Shown: positions 10,668 to 22,493 of the stretch, in pieces
Numbering within the stretch: the first letter of the stretch is position 1
Layout: the number at the start of each line of letters is the position of its first letter
Source: Piper betle
Lineage: Eukaryota; Streptophyta; Magnoliopsida; Piperales; Piperaceae
Direction of reading: 5' to 3'
Assembly (NCBI GenBank): GCA_033002965.1
Contig: JAURVB010012430.1
Span: 1-64,000, forward strand
DNA length: 64,000 nucleotides
Position numbers and translations under genes: made by a program
The notes under the pieces: model-generated
What the model was told of the DNA's origin: nothing
The model's input: only the letters and a program-made list of their open reading frames with translations
Databases searched by the model: none

Positions 10668-13600
10668 GTTTTTGTTTGTTTTCTTTACATGTAGATTTTT
10701 CTTCATAAGTTATTTGGATAATAGTGTATTCAGAATTGGATCAAAAATATGTGGAATTGACCTTAGTTAAGCTGACAGGTCATTCCTACAGATTTTTATC
10801 GTGTTATTAGACTATTTGTCAGTTAGATGTGAGCAGGGAATGTTGTAGTGCTAACAGAGGTAGAATGGCTATAAGATTTCATCTTATACCAGATTCGAAT
10901 GTCAGTATATGTGAGCAGGAATCTGACAGGATTTTTATGATGGGCTTAGAGACCCACTAGTTCTGTCCATCGCATAAGTGAATTGGATGATTGACCAAGT
11001 GTTTGTGTCTTATATGTCACCACATTAGTCCTATTTCCATGGGACATGGTGCACATGATGTGAATGAGTTAAAAAGAAAAGGGGTACTAGTAAGGAGCTT
11101 GAAGTGTAGAGGTACTGGCAAGTTAGTTGGCACATGAGATGGACCACTTCCAGAAGATAGTGAGGAATGAGGATGAGTAAAGTGGTGGATCGACAGTTCG
11201 ATTGGCACTTCACCACCTCTCCTCTTCTACTAGTTTATGACCTACGGGAAATAGTTTTGGCTTCACTTTGCTAGACAGAGGTCTCGATATGATGATGAAG
11301 AGATCAGGACTACTATTGCCTACGAGATAGATATTTGATAGGATTCCATTAGAGATAAGGCACCAGATCAGTGATTGCCGTTTGAGGGCCAGTCAACACT
11401 GATGAAAGAAACCACTCCAAATTTGAAGAGATTAGAGTGGGCTTAGCATAGGTTTACCATCATATGTGTCGGCACCATGATGCAAACCCCTCAGGATTAG
11501 ACACGCATGTTTGGACAACCTGAGGCAGGTTGTTAGCAGCTAAGATATTTAAGAGATAGTAATTGATTTACGGTATATATGATCATGATCAGACTCGTAG
11601 AACCTAGTTAGCAGTGTTGCCAGCCGAGTTGCACAACCTCCGATCGAGTACACAACCGCTGACCGAGTGCACAACCACTAACCGAGTTGCACAACCGCCG
11701 ATCGAGTGCACAACCACAGACCGAGTTGCACAATCGCTGACCGAGTTTCACAACCGTCGACCGAGTGCACAACCACCGATCGAGTTGCACAACCACCGAA
11801 CGAGTTGTACGACTGCAACCAAGTCACACAACCACCACCGAGGTGCACAGCCACCATCGGAGATGCACTACCACCGACCGAAGATGCACTACCACCATTC
11901 GTGTATTGCTCATCCACCGACCGAGTATATTAGTTAGAGCTTAGTAGGGCCAAAACTTGAGGAACAAGATATATCTACAATGGGATTAGCAGAACAGAGA
12001 AGATTTGGGAAAATTGAGGTTATGTGGATGAGATAGCATAGGATCCGAATTCACAGCTCTCTTGCAATCATTGTCTTGACTTGACACCCTTGGGTAAGAT
12101 GTATATTGTAAGATAACCCCATCAGGCACTGTTAGTGACAGTCTCATAGAATGTGCATGGGTAGAGTCAGGGAGCATGGTAGTATGGCCTCCAAATGGGA
12201 TGGTCACAATGATTAGATTGTGTAGATTTCATGATATTACATCCATGGGCCTCAACCAGCATACACAAATCAGACGGTTAGTTGATGGTCACACACGCAG
12301 TTTGACCTATTTAGTGATGGGTCGTCAATGACAAGAGTTAGACTTGTACTAGAGGATTGAGCATAGATAGAAGGTTAGTGAGGAAGTGTCCTTTAGAAGG
12401 ATAGTGATTCCCTTGTGTTTTGCTAGCATGATTAGGTTCTCACCTTGAGATATAGGATTGAGCCTTGCCCTGAGTATGGAGGTACCTTTATGGTACTAAT
12501 TAGGGTTGACAGTGCATGTAGATGTTGTAGACTAATCTTCCGATGAGGATTCTGCCCCGATATGAGAGCGATGTAGAAAGAGACTTCAGATAGAACAGGC
12601 CATGTTGACCACATAGAGTGATATCAATGTATGCTCATCTTCATTGATAGTCTTGCTTGAGAGTCTACCACAGTGGTAGTAGTCATGGGAATCAAGATTA
12701 GTACTACAAATCGGCACGGGACAACAGGTCACACACCACTAAAGAGCAGATGAGACACGTGTCAAACCTCACTATGAGTCCCCGTAGACTTGAGGGGAGA
12801 CAGTGATTCTTTGATTTGAACCCCGCCCATTTAGAAGTACGTGACTAGTACAGTATCTAAAAACACGTGCCTACTGTTAGCTGATTGAACTAGAGCCACT
12901 TAGGAGCTGTTCTGAGATCCGTCATTGATTGACTGTTCCACAGCCTGATCACTTGTGGCATATGAATTATGATGATCTTAGAGACAAGTCCATAGACCTA
13001 CCGATATTTTGGCCACCCAATACGCTACATGGGGATTTAATCTCCCCTACCACTTGCATGACACCTTGACCTCACCATAGATCAGAAGGACATACCTATG
13101 TAGTAGGTTTTTCTTAGCCTAGTGGATTCCCCATTTACCTAACATCAGATACCACCTATGAGGATGAGATGCCACCTATTGAGAGTTCTTGAGCAGCATG
13201 ACTAGTTTCCATGAGATTCAGTTCCCTTTTCTATAACCCAAAGATTCCAGACAGAGGAGAGTTTTCACTTGAGATTTCCACTCACCCCTTTGTATGTATC
13301 AGCTGAAGATTGAGATGAGCATACATTGATCAACGCACATGCCACAGACCAGATCCAAACTCAACAGCCTCATATCGAGTATGTTATCATAGTCCTTGAG
13401 ACACACTGTGTATGTATAGGTGTTCTCGCCTCCATTCCGTCACAGAGAGCTCCTTTCAGTAGCAGTTAGTGGAAGTATAGATAGCCACTAGAGCCATAGT
13501 ATACAGTAGAGTCATAGCAGCTCTCCTTGTTCTCTTATAGAACAGTGTGAGATGCTTGACTCATGACTAAGTCAACTAGGACCCCGTGAGCGGTTCAATT

Positions 13601-13740
13601 CCTCATATTGGGACACCTGAGAGTTAGATCTAGACTGGCGATAGTGTGCCGTTCAGCTCATTAACCTATACATCGTATAGAGCAGGAAACTCATAGCATA
13701 CCTTAGGATGGCTTTAGGACCAGAGATAGAGTTTCCTGAG
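10668..13740 (+). pseudogene. Decayed interior of the plus-strand element, no domain recognised
   Basis: Continues the leader that was interrupted at 5312. Position after a 5' LTR and primer-binding site says it should hold gag and perhaps protease, but every frame is full of stops and I could not recognise a capsid, knuckle or pol motif. It contains a minisatellite at 11610-11935. No open frame over about 110 codons, and none looks real. Confidence 0.4.
11610..11935. repeat. Minisatellite, 19-22-bp units
   Basis: About 14-15 imperfect copies of a unit like GACCGAGTTGCACAACCACC. It runs through an otherwise degenerate retroelement interior and gives short open frames on both strands (Thr/Pro/Arg-rich on plus, Val/Gly/Cys-rich on minus), which are artefacts of the repeat. 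Confidence 0.9.
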
Positions 13741-14831
13741 GGTATATATAGTTGACTTTACACAAAGATGAGATCAGAGAGACACGGGTAGACACGGATC
13801 AGAGAGACACAGCCACTCTGCCGATCTCTTTTTTCCAGCATAAGCCTCATGCACATAAGTACCACGCCCTTCTGATTTCAGATAACACCAGATCCTTGCA
13901 TCCTCATCCACAAAGATCTGCAATATCCACCGTATCCAGCAACCTAGCAGCACACCATGTCCAGGTTCTTCCCAATGGCCTTGTGGTTATCTTCAGAAGT
14001 TAGTTGCAGCCTTGGATCATATCTTCCACCAAGATACGCCCTCAGCATGAAGCTTTATCACAAACCCCCTTGGCTGCACCGCTGGTCATCCCGTCTCACC
14101 CACCGGCTCGACCCCAGCAATGTCCAGAGATGGTCCAACCTCCCTCAGCAATCCACCGAACATATGCTGGCAAAGGTCCACCACCATTGCCTTGCATCAG
14201 CCCTGCCGCTCGTGCATGCCCATGCACTGTCGCGCGCACACCCACGCCCGCCCGCTCATGCGAACGTCGGCCTGCTCGCTTGCACGTCTATGCGCCCGCT
14301 CAGCAACACGCTCGCTCAGCAACGCGCTCGTGCAGCAGCGCGCCTGTCGCTCCTTGCGCACACACCTACGCACACGACCGCGCTCACTGCTACAGTGCTC
14401 GGTACTGTTTTCCAACACAGTACCGCTATTTTGCTTGGTATTGGTAGCTGCTCGGCACGCTGTGCTGCACACTCGGCTCGGTAGGCTGCTTGGTCCATGG
14501 TTGCACCACAACCTCGATCTGCCAACCCAAACACCGATCAGCAGCAACTTGAGGTTTCACGTCCTGGACTCAGCCACGAGCTCGATACACCAAATACCGA
14601 CCCATGCGCCGACACAACTGCTGTAACCCGACGCCATGCTCCATCGCCATGCTTGGTTACTCGGCAGCCTCGTGCACCCCAGTTTGTAACCTGCAATTCA
14701 ACACAGGTTAGCCTCGACATGTTGTTTCCACCACTCAGACAGCCACCGCTACCCCCTCATGGACGCTGGGAACCTAGGGACAACACCCAAACCCTAGTTC
14801 CCGGTGACGCCCATGAATCATGGCTGTAACA
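13740..14831 (-). mobile_element. 3' LTR of a minus-strand Ty3-like element (left end unclear)
   Basis: In minus orientation the LTR begins TGTTACAGCCATGATTC at 14831, immediately after a polypurine tract. I could not find the other end with confidence; about 13740 is a guess from the change in composition. Sequence between 13900 and 14800 is C-rich on the plus strand. Open plus-strand frames of 110-175 codons here (His/Ala/Cys/Arg-rich) have no recognisable domain and I do not call them genes. Confidence 0.6.
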
Positions 14832-14842
14832 TCCTCCCCCAC
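14832..14842 (-). promoter_or_regulatory. Polypurine tract
   Basis: GTGGGGGAGGA on the minus strand, directly against TGTTACAG of the LTR. It marks the 3' end of the interior of the element at 14843-16469. Confidence 0.8.
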
Positions 14843-16469
14843 CAATGAGAGCCGATGTCCTTATCGGAAGTAAGGAATGCCCCCTTCAGTAACAATTCGA
14901 ATAACTCCTCCCACAGCACCGTCCCCGCTCTATGTACCAAAGACCCACCGCGCCATGGTCCGAGCTCAGCCATTGCATCATCCCCGGTCCTGCTAGCCTC
15001 AGACTTCGCATGTACCCCCACATGCTTACATCGGCAATATGCTCCAGCCTCCAAATGACGAGTGGAAATTGCCCAAACAACTCCCTGTGGTCCTGAGAAT
15101 TGCTGGCTCGAAGCATCTCTAAGACTTTGCAATGCAGCTAGTATTTCAACTCCAACTGTTTTCCTCTTCCTCCATGTAAAGCCCTGCTGGTAATCAGCCC
15201 AACACGAACTCACCTCATCTAGTGGCTGTCTCTCTAGACAAGTGGAGAGAGAGGCGCCTGATTCACCTCCCAGCAAACCAAACACCGTAAGTGTAACCCG
15301 ACCCTCGGATTCAGTACTTACTCCATCAGTCCATCATAGATTTGTAGCAGCATTGGTCAGCCATGGTCACGAATCCCCCATGAAGGCTCTAGACATACAA
15401 ACCCTGTTCAGTAAGAACATTCCCTCGGACCCCTGGAAAGAACTGATATTTCGTCGACACCTCACCGTTGTCAGATGGTACTCCTGACCTGATGATCTCC
15501 TCGGTATCTCATCACCAGTTAGTAACCTCAACTGATGGAAGCGAGCTCCCGGCGTTCCACTCCATCGACTTGGACGAACTCTCCGAACAAGAGTATAGAG
15601 CTCACTCCTACTCATTTTTAGCTCACTCTCATAACCCCTGTAGCACTCCTTGAAGTCATTGGCTAACTCCAAGAAATCTCCCTCCCGGATTACGGCAACA
15701 TTGTCCAGCTCATTCACGCCCAGCTGGACCACATGCACCTTGCCAACTCGCCCAATGGACTCCACAACGCGTCCTCTAGGTACCCCCACCGATACCCGGG
15801 CTGGGGCCTTGGTCTTCACTACCAAGTCATCGCAGCTTCCCCCAAGCTGCTCGGAAGACAACACCCACATTAGGGTTTCTGGCTCCATTGCGGTATCCAC
15901 CACCTGCAATGCGGCAAGCAGCCCCACACCAGACTCCGGATCTACTACCCCGATTGGTTTGTTATGCCCCCTCACGAAGCACCCACTGCCTCCAGACATC
16001 ACCATCACTCCACCCAAGTGTGGTAGCACACCTACACTAGCTGACACCAAGAAATTGTTACCGACTATTACCTCAAAGTCATCAATTTCTGCAACCCTCA
16101 AATCAGCTCAGCTGCTGAATTCCCCAGGCGGATCTGAACTCCCCGAGCCACACCCTGAACCTGCTTCACCGGCGAATTCACAGCCTTCATCCCGCTGGTA
16201 GTAACCCTCGATTTCAGTCCCAATTGACCCGACGCCTTTGTTGAAACAAAGCTGTGTGTTGCCCCTGTGTCAACCAATGCTGAAACCCGTCTTCCATTCA
16301 CAGTCACTGGAACATACATTAACCCCAAAATCCCCCATTTAGATTGTTCAACCCTCAGAGCTCCTATCATTTGTAACGTCGACATACGAGTTGGCTCATC
16401 TGAATCAGAACTTTCCTCGGCCTGCATCGCCATGATTGTAAAAACCATGATTTTTATTACAAGACTCAA
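14843..16469 (-). pseudogene. Ty3-like retropepsin followed by an unrecognised C-terminal region, no RT
   Basis: 16469-16098 encodes an aspartic protease: VPVTVNGRRVSALVDTGATH with the catalytic DTG, then KAVNSPVKQVQGVA. A one-base frameshift near 16105 leads into a second frame (VAEIDDFEVIVGNNFLVSA), the usual second half of this protease family. That frame stays open to a TGA at 15367-15369, meets another stop about 12 codons later, and resumes (FGLLGGESGAS...) to a stop at 14818, just past the polypurine tract. So roughly 550 residues, with only two stops and one frameshift, end at the tract. No YXDD box, RNase H or integrase motif appears. No capsid or knuckle is present upstream. It is either a deleted element or a non-autonomous one. 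Confidence 0.75.
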
Positions 16470-16573
16470 ACATAAATATTATGAAATAAATATAGATGAA
16501 CCGATATGGTTGGTTATCAAGTCGACCGGTCATGGTTCGACTTAAGGTCACCTAGAAAATACCTATTCATGAA

Positions 16574-16745
16574 TGGATGATAGGGTGTGAGAATTTAATG
16601 AAGGGGCTTGTTGAACCTAGGAAATACCAATGGATGATAGGGTGTGAGAATTTAATGAAGGGGCTCGTTGAACCTAGGAAATACCAATGGATGATGGTGT
16701 ATGAGAATTTAATGGAGGGAATGGTTGAAGTGTATATATGTAAAG
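16574..16745. repeat. 57-bp tandem repeat, three copies
   Basis: Units begin TGGATGATAGGGTGTGAGAA at 16574, 16631 and 16688; the first two are nearly identical and the third is diverged. 57 bp is a multiple of three, so short open frames on both strands run through it. The same array, reverse-complemented, lies in the solo LTR at 41450-41620. Confidence 0.92.
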
Positions 16746-16986
16746 GAGGAGGGAGTATTTCAGGCATCATCTCTGTCCCAGGCGACCTCCCCATTACTAT
16801 GTGAGTATTTCATCCCTCATCTTATTCGTTTCCATTTGGATTCTTGCATGCAAAGTTTTGTTGGAGACGTCTTTATTAATCCCTAGCGTCTTATGCATGG
16901 GTTCTTGTTGACTACTTGGTATGAACTGCTGTGAGTCTTTGGGGGTCGGGTGTTTGTTTTGTGTTTGATTAATGGATATCTCAGAG

Positions 16987-17432
16987 ACCTGACAACCAAA
17001 AATGGATATGTCAGAATGGACATGATAGCTAGTAATGGACATATCAGAATGGACCTGACAACCAATAATGGACATGTCAGAATGGACCTAATAGCCAATA
17101 ATTGATTTGTCAGAATGGACTTGACAGCCAATAATGGGTATGTCAGAATGGACCTGATAGCTAATAATTGATATGTCAGAATGGACCTAACAGCTAAAAA
17201 TGAACATGTCAGAGTGGACCTGACAGCCAAAATGAATATGTCAGAATGGACCTGATAGCCAAAAATGGATATGTTAGAATAAACCTGACAGCCAAAAATG
17301 GATATGTCAGCATCGACCTAACAGCAAAAATGGATATGTCAGAATGGACCTGACAGCCAAAATGGGATATGTCAGAATGGACCTGACAGCCAAAAATGGA
17401 TATGTTAGAATGGACCTGACAGTTAATAATGA
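16987..17432. repeat. 33-bp minisatellite, about 13 copies
   Basis: The unit resembles ACAGCCAAAAATGGATATGT followed by CAGAATGGACCTG. Copies differ by a few substitutions and rare single-base gaps. Because 33 is divisible by three, a minus-strand frame carries an 11-residue repeat like LAVRSILTYPF across parts of the array. Frame breaks and lack of a start context argue that this is not a gene. Confidence 0.95.
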
Positions 17433-17830
17433 CTAATCTCAGAATGAACTGGGAGACCACCTAACCTCAGAATGAACTGGGAGACAAACTTTTAATTTCA
17501 CAATGACCTGAGAGCCTGTAGAACTACATTGAGCTCTATCCTGACATGGGTATGTAGGCTAATCAAAATTGATTGATTTCAGCTCACCTAAGGAAAGATT
17601 ATAATTATGGTTGGTGGTTCTTTTACGAACTCAGGGTAGGAGAATGGATAATAAATTGGACTTCCTTTTATTTTCTTGTGTTATACATGTGGCTTTGGGA
17701 AATGATCCAAGACTGTGGAGTAACGCCCGGACTGGTTAGGGCTGGTTGTTACATGGTCGGTTTGGTTTAATTTCGAGTAATGCCTAGCCATCTAGGCCTA
17801 TAGTATTGTAAAAAATGCCGGGTCGTTATA

Positions 17831-19055
17831 GTTTCTTCTTCGGATCCCCTTCATTATCACAAGTGCACCAGATATGATCCTCATTATCCCATCTTTTGCC
17901 CTTACTTCGAAACCTTTTGACTCTAAGGTTTCCACAACGATGAGATTCTTCATCAAATCTGGCATATAATGAACACCAGTTAAGATTCTGGTTGATCCAT
18001 CACGATTCCTCAAGTGAATTGAACCAACTCCATATGTGACAAGACATGCATTATTTGCTGTGTAGACAATTCCACCCTTTAGTTCTTTAAAATCGAAGAA
18101 CCATTCTCGATTGGGAGTCATATGATGGCTACAAGCAGAATCTACAACCATACACTAGAATTGCTAGTTGATGCAGCAATTGAAAGGTCTGCGTCTGCAT
18201 CATCACACTCAGCAATATTTGTAGTAGCTTTTCCTTATCAGATTTGCCTTTATTTTTCAGCTTGGGACAATCTTTCTTCCAATGCCCTTTTTCTCGACAG
18301 AAGGCACATTCATCTTTACTTGGTCTGGACTTTGACTTCGACCTTCCCCTTCTTCCTTTGTTCTGACTCTGCCATCGGCCTCTATCCACAACAAGAGCTT
18401 CTACTTCTGCACTTGTATTTTCTTGCTTTTCTTTCTTTCTTAATTCATAACTATACAAGGCAGCAGTTACTTCACTAAGAGACACAACAGCCTTCCCATG
18501 AAGTAGAGTAGTTTCAATAAACTCAAATTAATGAGGAAGTGATCCCAACAACATTAGAGCCAAATCTTCATCTTCAAAGGTCACGTCCATATTCACCAGA
18601 TCAATCACTAGCTGATTGAAGCTAGTAATATGATCATTCAGAGAGGTACCAGGAACATAATTGAAGCGGAAAAATCTCTTTTTCATATAGAGCTTGTTCT
18701 GACCACTTTTCTTCAAGAATTTCTCCTCCAGTGCCTTCCACAATTTACTTGCAAAAGTTTCTTTAGAAAATGCATACCTCTGCTCTCTAGAAAGACACGT
18801 TCGAATGGTACCACATGCCAATCTATTTATTGTCTTCCATTCTTTCTCCTCAACATCATCCGGTTTCTCTTCTTCAATGGCAATGTCTAGACCCTATTCA
18901 AAGAGGGCATCTATAACCTCACTTTGCCACATGCCGAAATGACCGGTACCATCAAAAATCTCCACTGCAAATCTTGCATTTGTCACAGTAGTTTTTGCCA
19001 AAATTGAATATGAAGCTGTGACCTTCGATGTGGATTCTTTTGTGTTGTCTGCCAT
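17831..19055 (-). pseudogene. Ty1/copia gag-protease, decayed and truncated
   Basis: Starts at the ATG at 19055 (MADNTKES). The gag core has WKALEEKFLKK and KLYMKKRFFRFNYVPGTSLNDH with LLGSLPH at 18530. A clean CX2CX4HX4C knuckle CAFCREKGHWKKDC lies near 18290. After a frameshift near 18200 the protease follows: VDSACSHHMTP (normally DSGAS/T), then VYTANN and DGIMRIISGAL. In-frame stops lie near 18897 (CAG to TAG) and 18524. The sequence stops at 17831, where the gamma-like LTR begins; integrase, RT and RNase H are missing. Family assignment is firm. Confidence 0.93.
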
Positions 19056-19264
19056 TTCTGCTACAAAGTCTATTTAATAGCTATCAATAGGGAATACCAA
19101 CTAACCGAAGGAAATTTTTTGATGTGAAAGATCAACGTAAGTTGCAACCACAGAGCATACTAAAATAAACCAAGAGCTCAAAATGCCAACTGGCCCAAGG
19201 AAATTTTTTCTGATGTGGAAGATCAGCGTAAGCCGCAACCACAGAGCATACTAAAATAAACCTT

Positions 19265-19276
19265 GCTCTGATACCA
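19265..19276 (-). promoter_or_regulatory. Primer-binding site of the copia element
   Basis: TGGTATCAGAGC on the minus strand, two bases inside the LTR edge and about 210 bp upstream of the gag ATG at 19055. It matches initiator tRNA-Met, the usual primer for plant copia elements. Confidence 0.93.
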
Positions 19277-19278
19277 AT

Positions 19279-19728
19279 TGTTGTGAAAACCAGGTAATTT
19301 TCACTAAAGATAACTAGTTCACTTTCAGAACTATTACCTAGATGACTAGCGTGAAAACTATTGTACTAAAAATTACCCCAAGATAAAATTCCCAAAAAGT
19401 GTGGTGGGATACACAGTCTGCTTAAAACCAACTCCTAAACAGAATTTTATCAAGTAATTTAAATAACACAATAATTAACTACAACTATACCTGACAATAA
19501 CTATTAAATAGATATAAAAGAAACAAAAAGAACACCGGAATTTAACGAGGCTTATGTCCTTGGACACTACAAAAATAATATTTCAATAATCAAAAATATT
19601 ACAAAAGAAAGAAAGAAAGAAAGATGCCAATTTTGGGATGTTAAAAACTAAAGGGGAGGAGCCTTATTTATATGGAGAGGACTCTTGCCAAACCCACAAA
19701 ACTTTAGATGTGAGACTTGATTTTGACA
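19279..19728 (-). mobile_element. Copia 5' LTR, 450 bp
   Basis: In sense (minus) orientation it runs from TGTCAAAATCAAG at 19728 to GGTTTTCACAACA at 19279, with proper TG...CA ends. It has a TATA box at 19665-19672 and an AAAG-repeat tract near 19607-19623. It lies inside the Tat-type pol sequence, whose integrase region resumes at about 19735. The flanking right bases are TATAA; the matching left duplication has been lost with the 3' half of the element. Confidence 0.88.
19665..19672 (-). promoter_or_regulatory. TATA box of the copia LTR
   Basis: TATAAATA on the minus strand, preceding AGGCTCCTCCCC, a typical arrangement for the start of the R region of a copia LTR. About 56 bp inside the LTR start. 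Confidence 0.7.
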
Positions 19729-19734
19729 TATAAT

Positions 19735-20760
19735 ACTTCTTTCGTGGCCTCAAGACATTTTTCTTTCCTTAGGCACCGAATGACACCACCCTTAGTGAAG
19801 CAATATACCATCCTCGAGCACATGGTGTGTTGATACTCGGTGCACATCTCGGACCTTGTGGTGATCTTTGAGCTAGCGGCCATGAGCAAGGAAGTCCGTA
19901 ATGCATCCATACCAGTCGAAATAAGCTTCTAGTGCGAAAGTAGCCTCTGGTGCTCAAGAGGGAAGAAAGGATCCACCAATTGGTGCTTCTTGGAAGGATA
20001 ACTATATAAATGGCTTGACTGGAGTACTATCATCTACAATCTTTGAACCAAGCATAGCCAATGCATCAGCTATGAAGTTGAACAACCTGGGAACATGCTC
20101 GAACTGGATGTCTTCAAAAATTCTTTTCAAGCAAGCAATACGAGCATTGTAGACTACAAGGTGGGCGTCCCAAATTTCAAACTCTGTTAGATGACCTATA
20201 AAGAATCACCGACAATCTAAAGGTGCTTTACTTTTAGCTCAATAGCTAATGCAAGCCTCATACTCAGCAAAGTTGTTCGTGCATAACTACGATAGGCTGT
20301 AGGAGTGTAGGTGCAATTGTCCTGGCCCATTAGTCACCACAGCGGCACCTCCACGTTGCCCAGTTCCTCCTCCTCTAAGACCATTAGCGGCACCATCCAA
20401 ATAAAGAGTTCATCGAATAGTGGAATCAGAAGGCAAGTAGGATCGAGGTTTCAACGGCTTTCTTTGTGGGCAAAACTGGGTGATTTGCTAAAAGCTCTGC
20501 AAGGGTTTGATTCTTCACTGCCTTTTGAGTGATTCAGTTTACGCTGAACTCAATTACCTTTAGTAGCCACTGTGCAACACCACTAGAGAGTGCAATTTGT
20601 TGCAACGAATAGCAAGATTGACGGAAATCCCCAAGTAAACTTCACGTGTCAAAATGTTATGATACAACTTCTGAGCTACAAACACCAGGGCAAGGCAACC
20701 TTTCTCGACTTTAAAAAATTGTTTTTCGGCCACATTCATCACCCTCAAATAATACACAGG
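19735..20760 (-). pseudogene. Tat-type Ty3 pol: RNase H, second RNase H-like domain, integrase start
   Basis: On the minus strand from 20757: VYYLRVMNVAEKQFFKVEK and CLALVFVAQKLYHNILTREV, the end of the RT-RNase H region of Tat/Ogre-like elements. At about 20420-20000 comes a second RNase H-like domain (LYLDGAANG... CTNNFAEYEA, later FEDIQFEHVPRLFNFIADAL), which is a hallmark of the Tat lineage. At 19870-19740 GGVIRCLRKEKCLEATKEV resembles the integrase N-terminus. Several stops interrupt it. It is cut at 19729 by the copia LTR and at 20760 by the AT-rich block. The RT start of probably the same element is at 28986-29160. Confidence 0.85.
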
Positions 20761-21164
20761 TCTTTGTAAAATCTAAAAATTTTAATTGTTTTTATTTTTA
20801 TTTTATAGGTTTGGTTTTTGAGTAGAACCGTGGGTGTGGGAGGCTACTATTGAGCCTTAGTGGCTAGTCCTTAAGGTAAGAATGGGTGTCATGGTAGATA
20901 ATACCGTATTTTTACTGATTTATCGTGGGAAAGTGAAGAGTTTTTAATGGGGAAGTCTTATTTACTTTTTCGGATCTTCCCTCTCTTTACTCTTTATAAC
21001 ACCTCAAACTTTCTTTTTCTTTCTACTATTTTTCCTCTATTGGAGTATATTTTTTCTCTTAAAGTTTTTTTTTTTCCTTCCTTGTTCATCATATTTTTTG
21101 CATATATGATATTTATTTTAATATTTTTATACATAAATAGCATCTTGGGTATGCTTAAATTTGG

Positions 21165-21598
21165 TTTTTGTGCCCATTGGATAGATCAATTAAACTGGCG
21201 GGTTTTGCTATTGTTTGGTTAACAATAATAATAGTAATAATATTTTATTCAGATATATTAGTAAAATTACCATTGTTAGGATGTGAAGTGTAAAATTGAG
21301 TATTAATTAATAGATTAATAAATTAAATGGGTTATTAAAATATAATGGTGGGATAATCACAATCATTGAGCTTTATAAACATGGTTGAAATACATAAAGT
21401 CTTAACATTTATGAAATTAAGTAATTTAAAACAAATTTTACAAGTGACATTCTTAAATTTCAATTTAAATTATATTAAATAATGAGATACAATGGTCTAA
21501 TATGTTGTTGGATAATGATTAGAAATATTAAAAGTTAATAAATTATTATTAGTATATTTCATGATGATATCATTGTAATCAAAATCTAAACTTATGGA
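21165..21598 (+). repeat. Direct duplication, copy 1 (partner 22771-23196)
   Basis: Aligns along its full 430 bp with 22771-23196 with scattered substitutions and small indels (for example TTGGATAGATCAATTAAA shared near the start, AAAATCTAAACTTATGGA at the end). The copies are 1.6 kb apart in the same orientation. Confidence 0.92.
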
Positions 21599-22467
21599 GT
21601 TTATAGTGTAAACTAAAATATGAATGATTAATTATTTCAAAATAATAACAATGACATATTTAATCACATGTAAAAGGGTTTATGTTAAATAATGTTATTG
21701 TTTAAATTAGTTATGCAAATTAAATAGCTGATTATAGTAAGTTCCGGTTAATAATGTTATAGGCTAGTGAATTTATTTTTTAAAATGATTGTCAATCGAT
21801 AAAAATATTTATTAATTATTATTATTTTACAAATATTATTTATTTGGTGGTGTATGTTCTATTCTCTTGATAAATTACGGTAATGAAATAATATGGTATA
21901 CTAGCCTAATGCAAATAATGGGTCATTATTATTAATTAATTGGTGTATTACAAGATTAGTAATTTAGTGCATTAATAATATTCATATGATGGCTGAGTAA
22001 CTTGTAAAAATATTAGTCTTATAGTTAATTAAAATATTGTAATATGTGTTTAATATAATAAGTATTTATGGTGTATTAAATATTGTTAATCAATAAATTA
22101 AATATAAGTTTGTTAAACAATTATAAGATTAAGTTGGTATCCTTATCATGTCTAAAATGAATATTTTGCAATGAAGGAAATATATGAATATAGTAATTAA
22201 ATACATACTAGTAAGTTGGTAATTAGTTATTGTTAGCTAATTGTAAATTGTGAGTTGAATGGTTAATTTAAATCTTCTAAAAATGGACTTATATAATTAA
22301 ATTAAGTGATTAATTAATCATTTCACTAGACTCATTCTAAATGTTGGGAATTCTTATTCTAAATGTTGGGAATTTAAAGTTTAATATTATTGAATTCTGA
22401 ATGATTTATTTTGTGTAGTTTAATCATGACGCAGCTATATCATTTCATTGCATGCATTCATTTAATA

Positions 22468-22493
22468 TAAAATTATACTTATGTATAATTTTA
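22468..22493. repeat. Perfect 11-bp inverted repeat
   Basis: TAAAATTATAC, four-base loop TTAT, GTATAATTTTA. Same motif as at 2787-2812 and near 27503. Confidence 0.8.

Larger units (their letters stand above)
16565..17830 (+). mobile_element. Gamma-like LTR fragment
   Basis: Reading minus from 17830, TATAACGACCCGGC, an ACAATA motif and GGCCTAGATGGCTAGG match the plus-strand start of the gamma solo LTR at 40234 (GGCCTAGCTGGCCAGG). The 57-bp repeats and the block ending in CCCAGGCGACCTCCCCATTA are the reverse complement of 41364-41620. The sense strand is therefore plus, and the start of the LTR is missing at the 16565 side. It interrupts the copia protease at 17831. Confidence 0.75.

Noticed and set aside
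13752..14003. Host gene exon near 13.8-14.0 kb
   Set aside because: No splice context or recognisable protein, and the region leads into LTR sequence ending at a polypurine tract.
13957..14484. 175-codon plus-strand open frame
   Set aside because: His/Ala/Arg/Cys-rich translation of C-rich LTR sequence, open in three frames on plus and two on minus, no domain.
15650..16201. 183-codon plus-strand frame, Thr/Ser/Pro-rich
   Set aside because: Antisense shadow of the minus-strand retropepsin ORF, which carries the recognisable DTGATH and GNNFLV motifs.
16883..17230. 115-codon minus-strand frame with LAVRSILTYPF repeats
   Set aside because: Product of the 33-bp minisatellite; no start context, no neighbouring coding sequence.
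16574..17432. CRISPR-like repeats
   Set aside because: Units are contiguous without unique spacers, in a plant LTR; these are ordinary tandem repeats.
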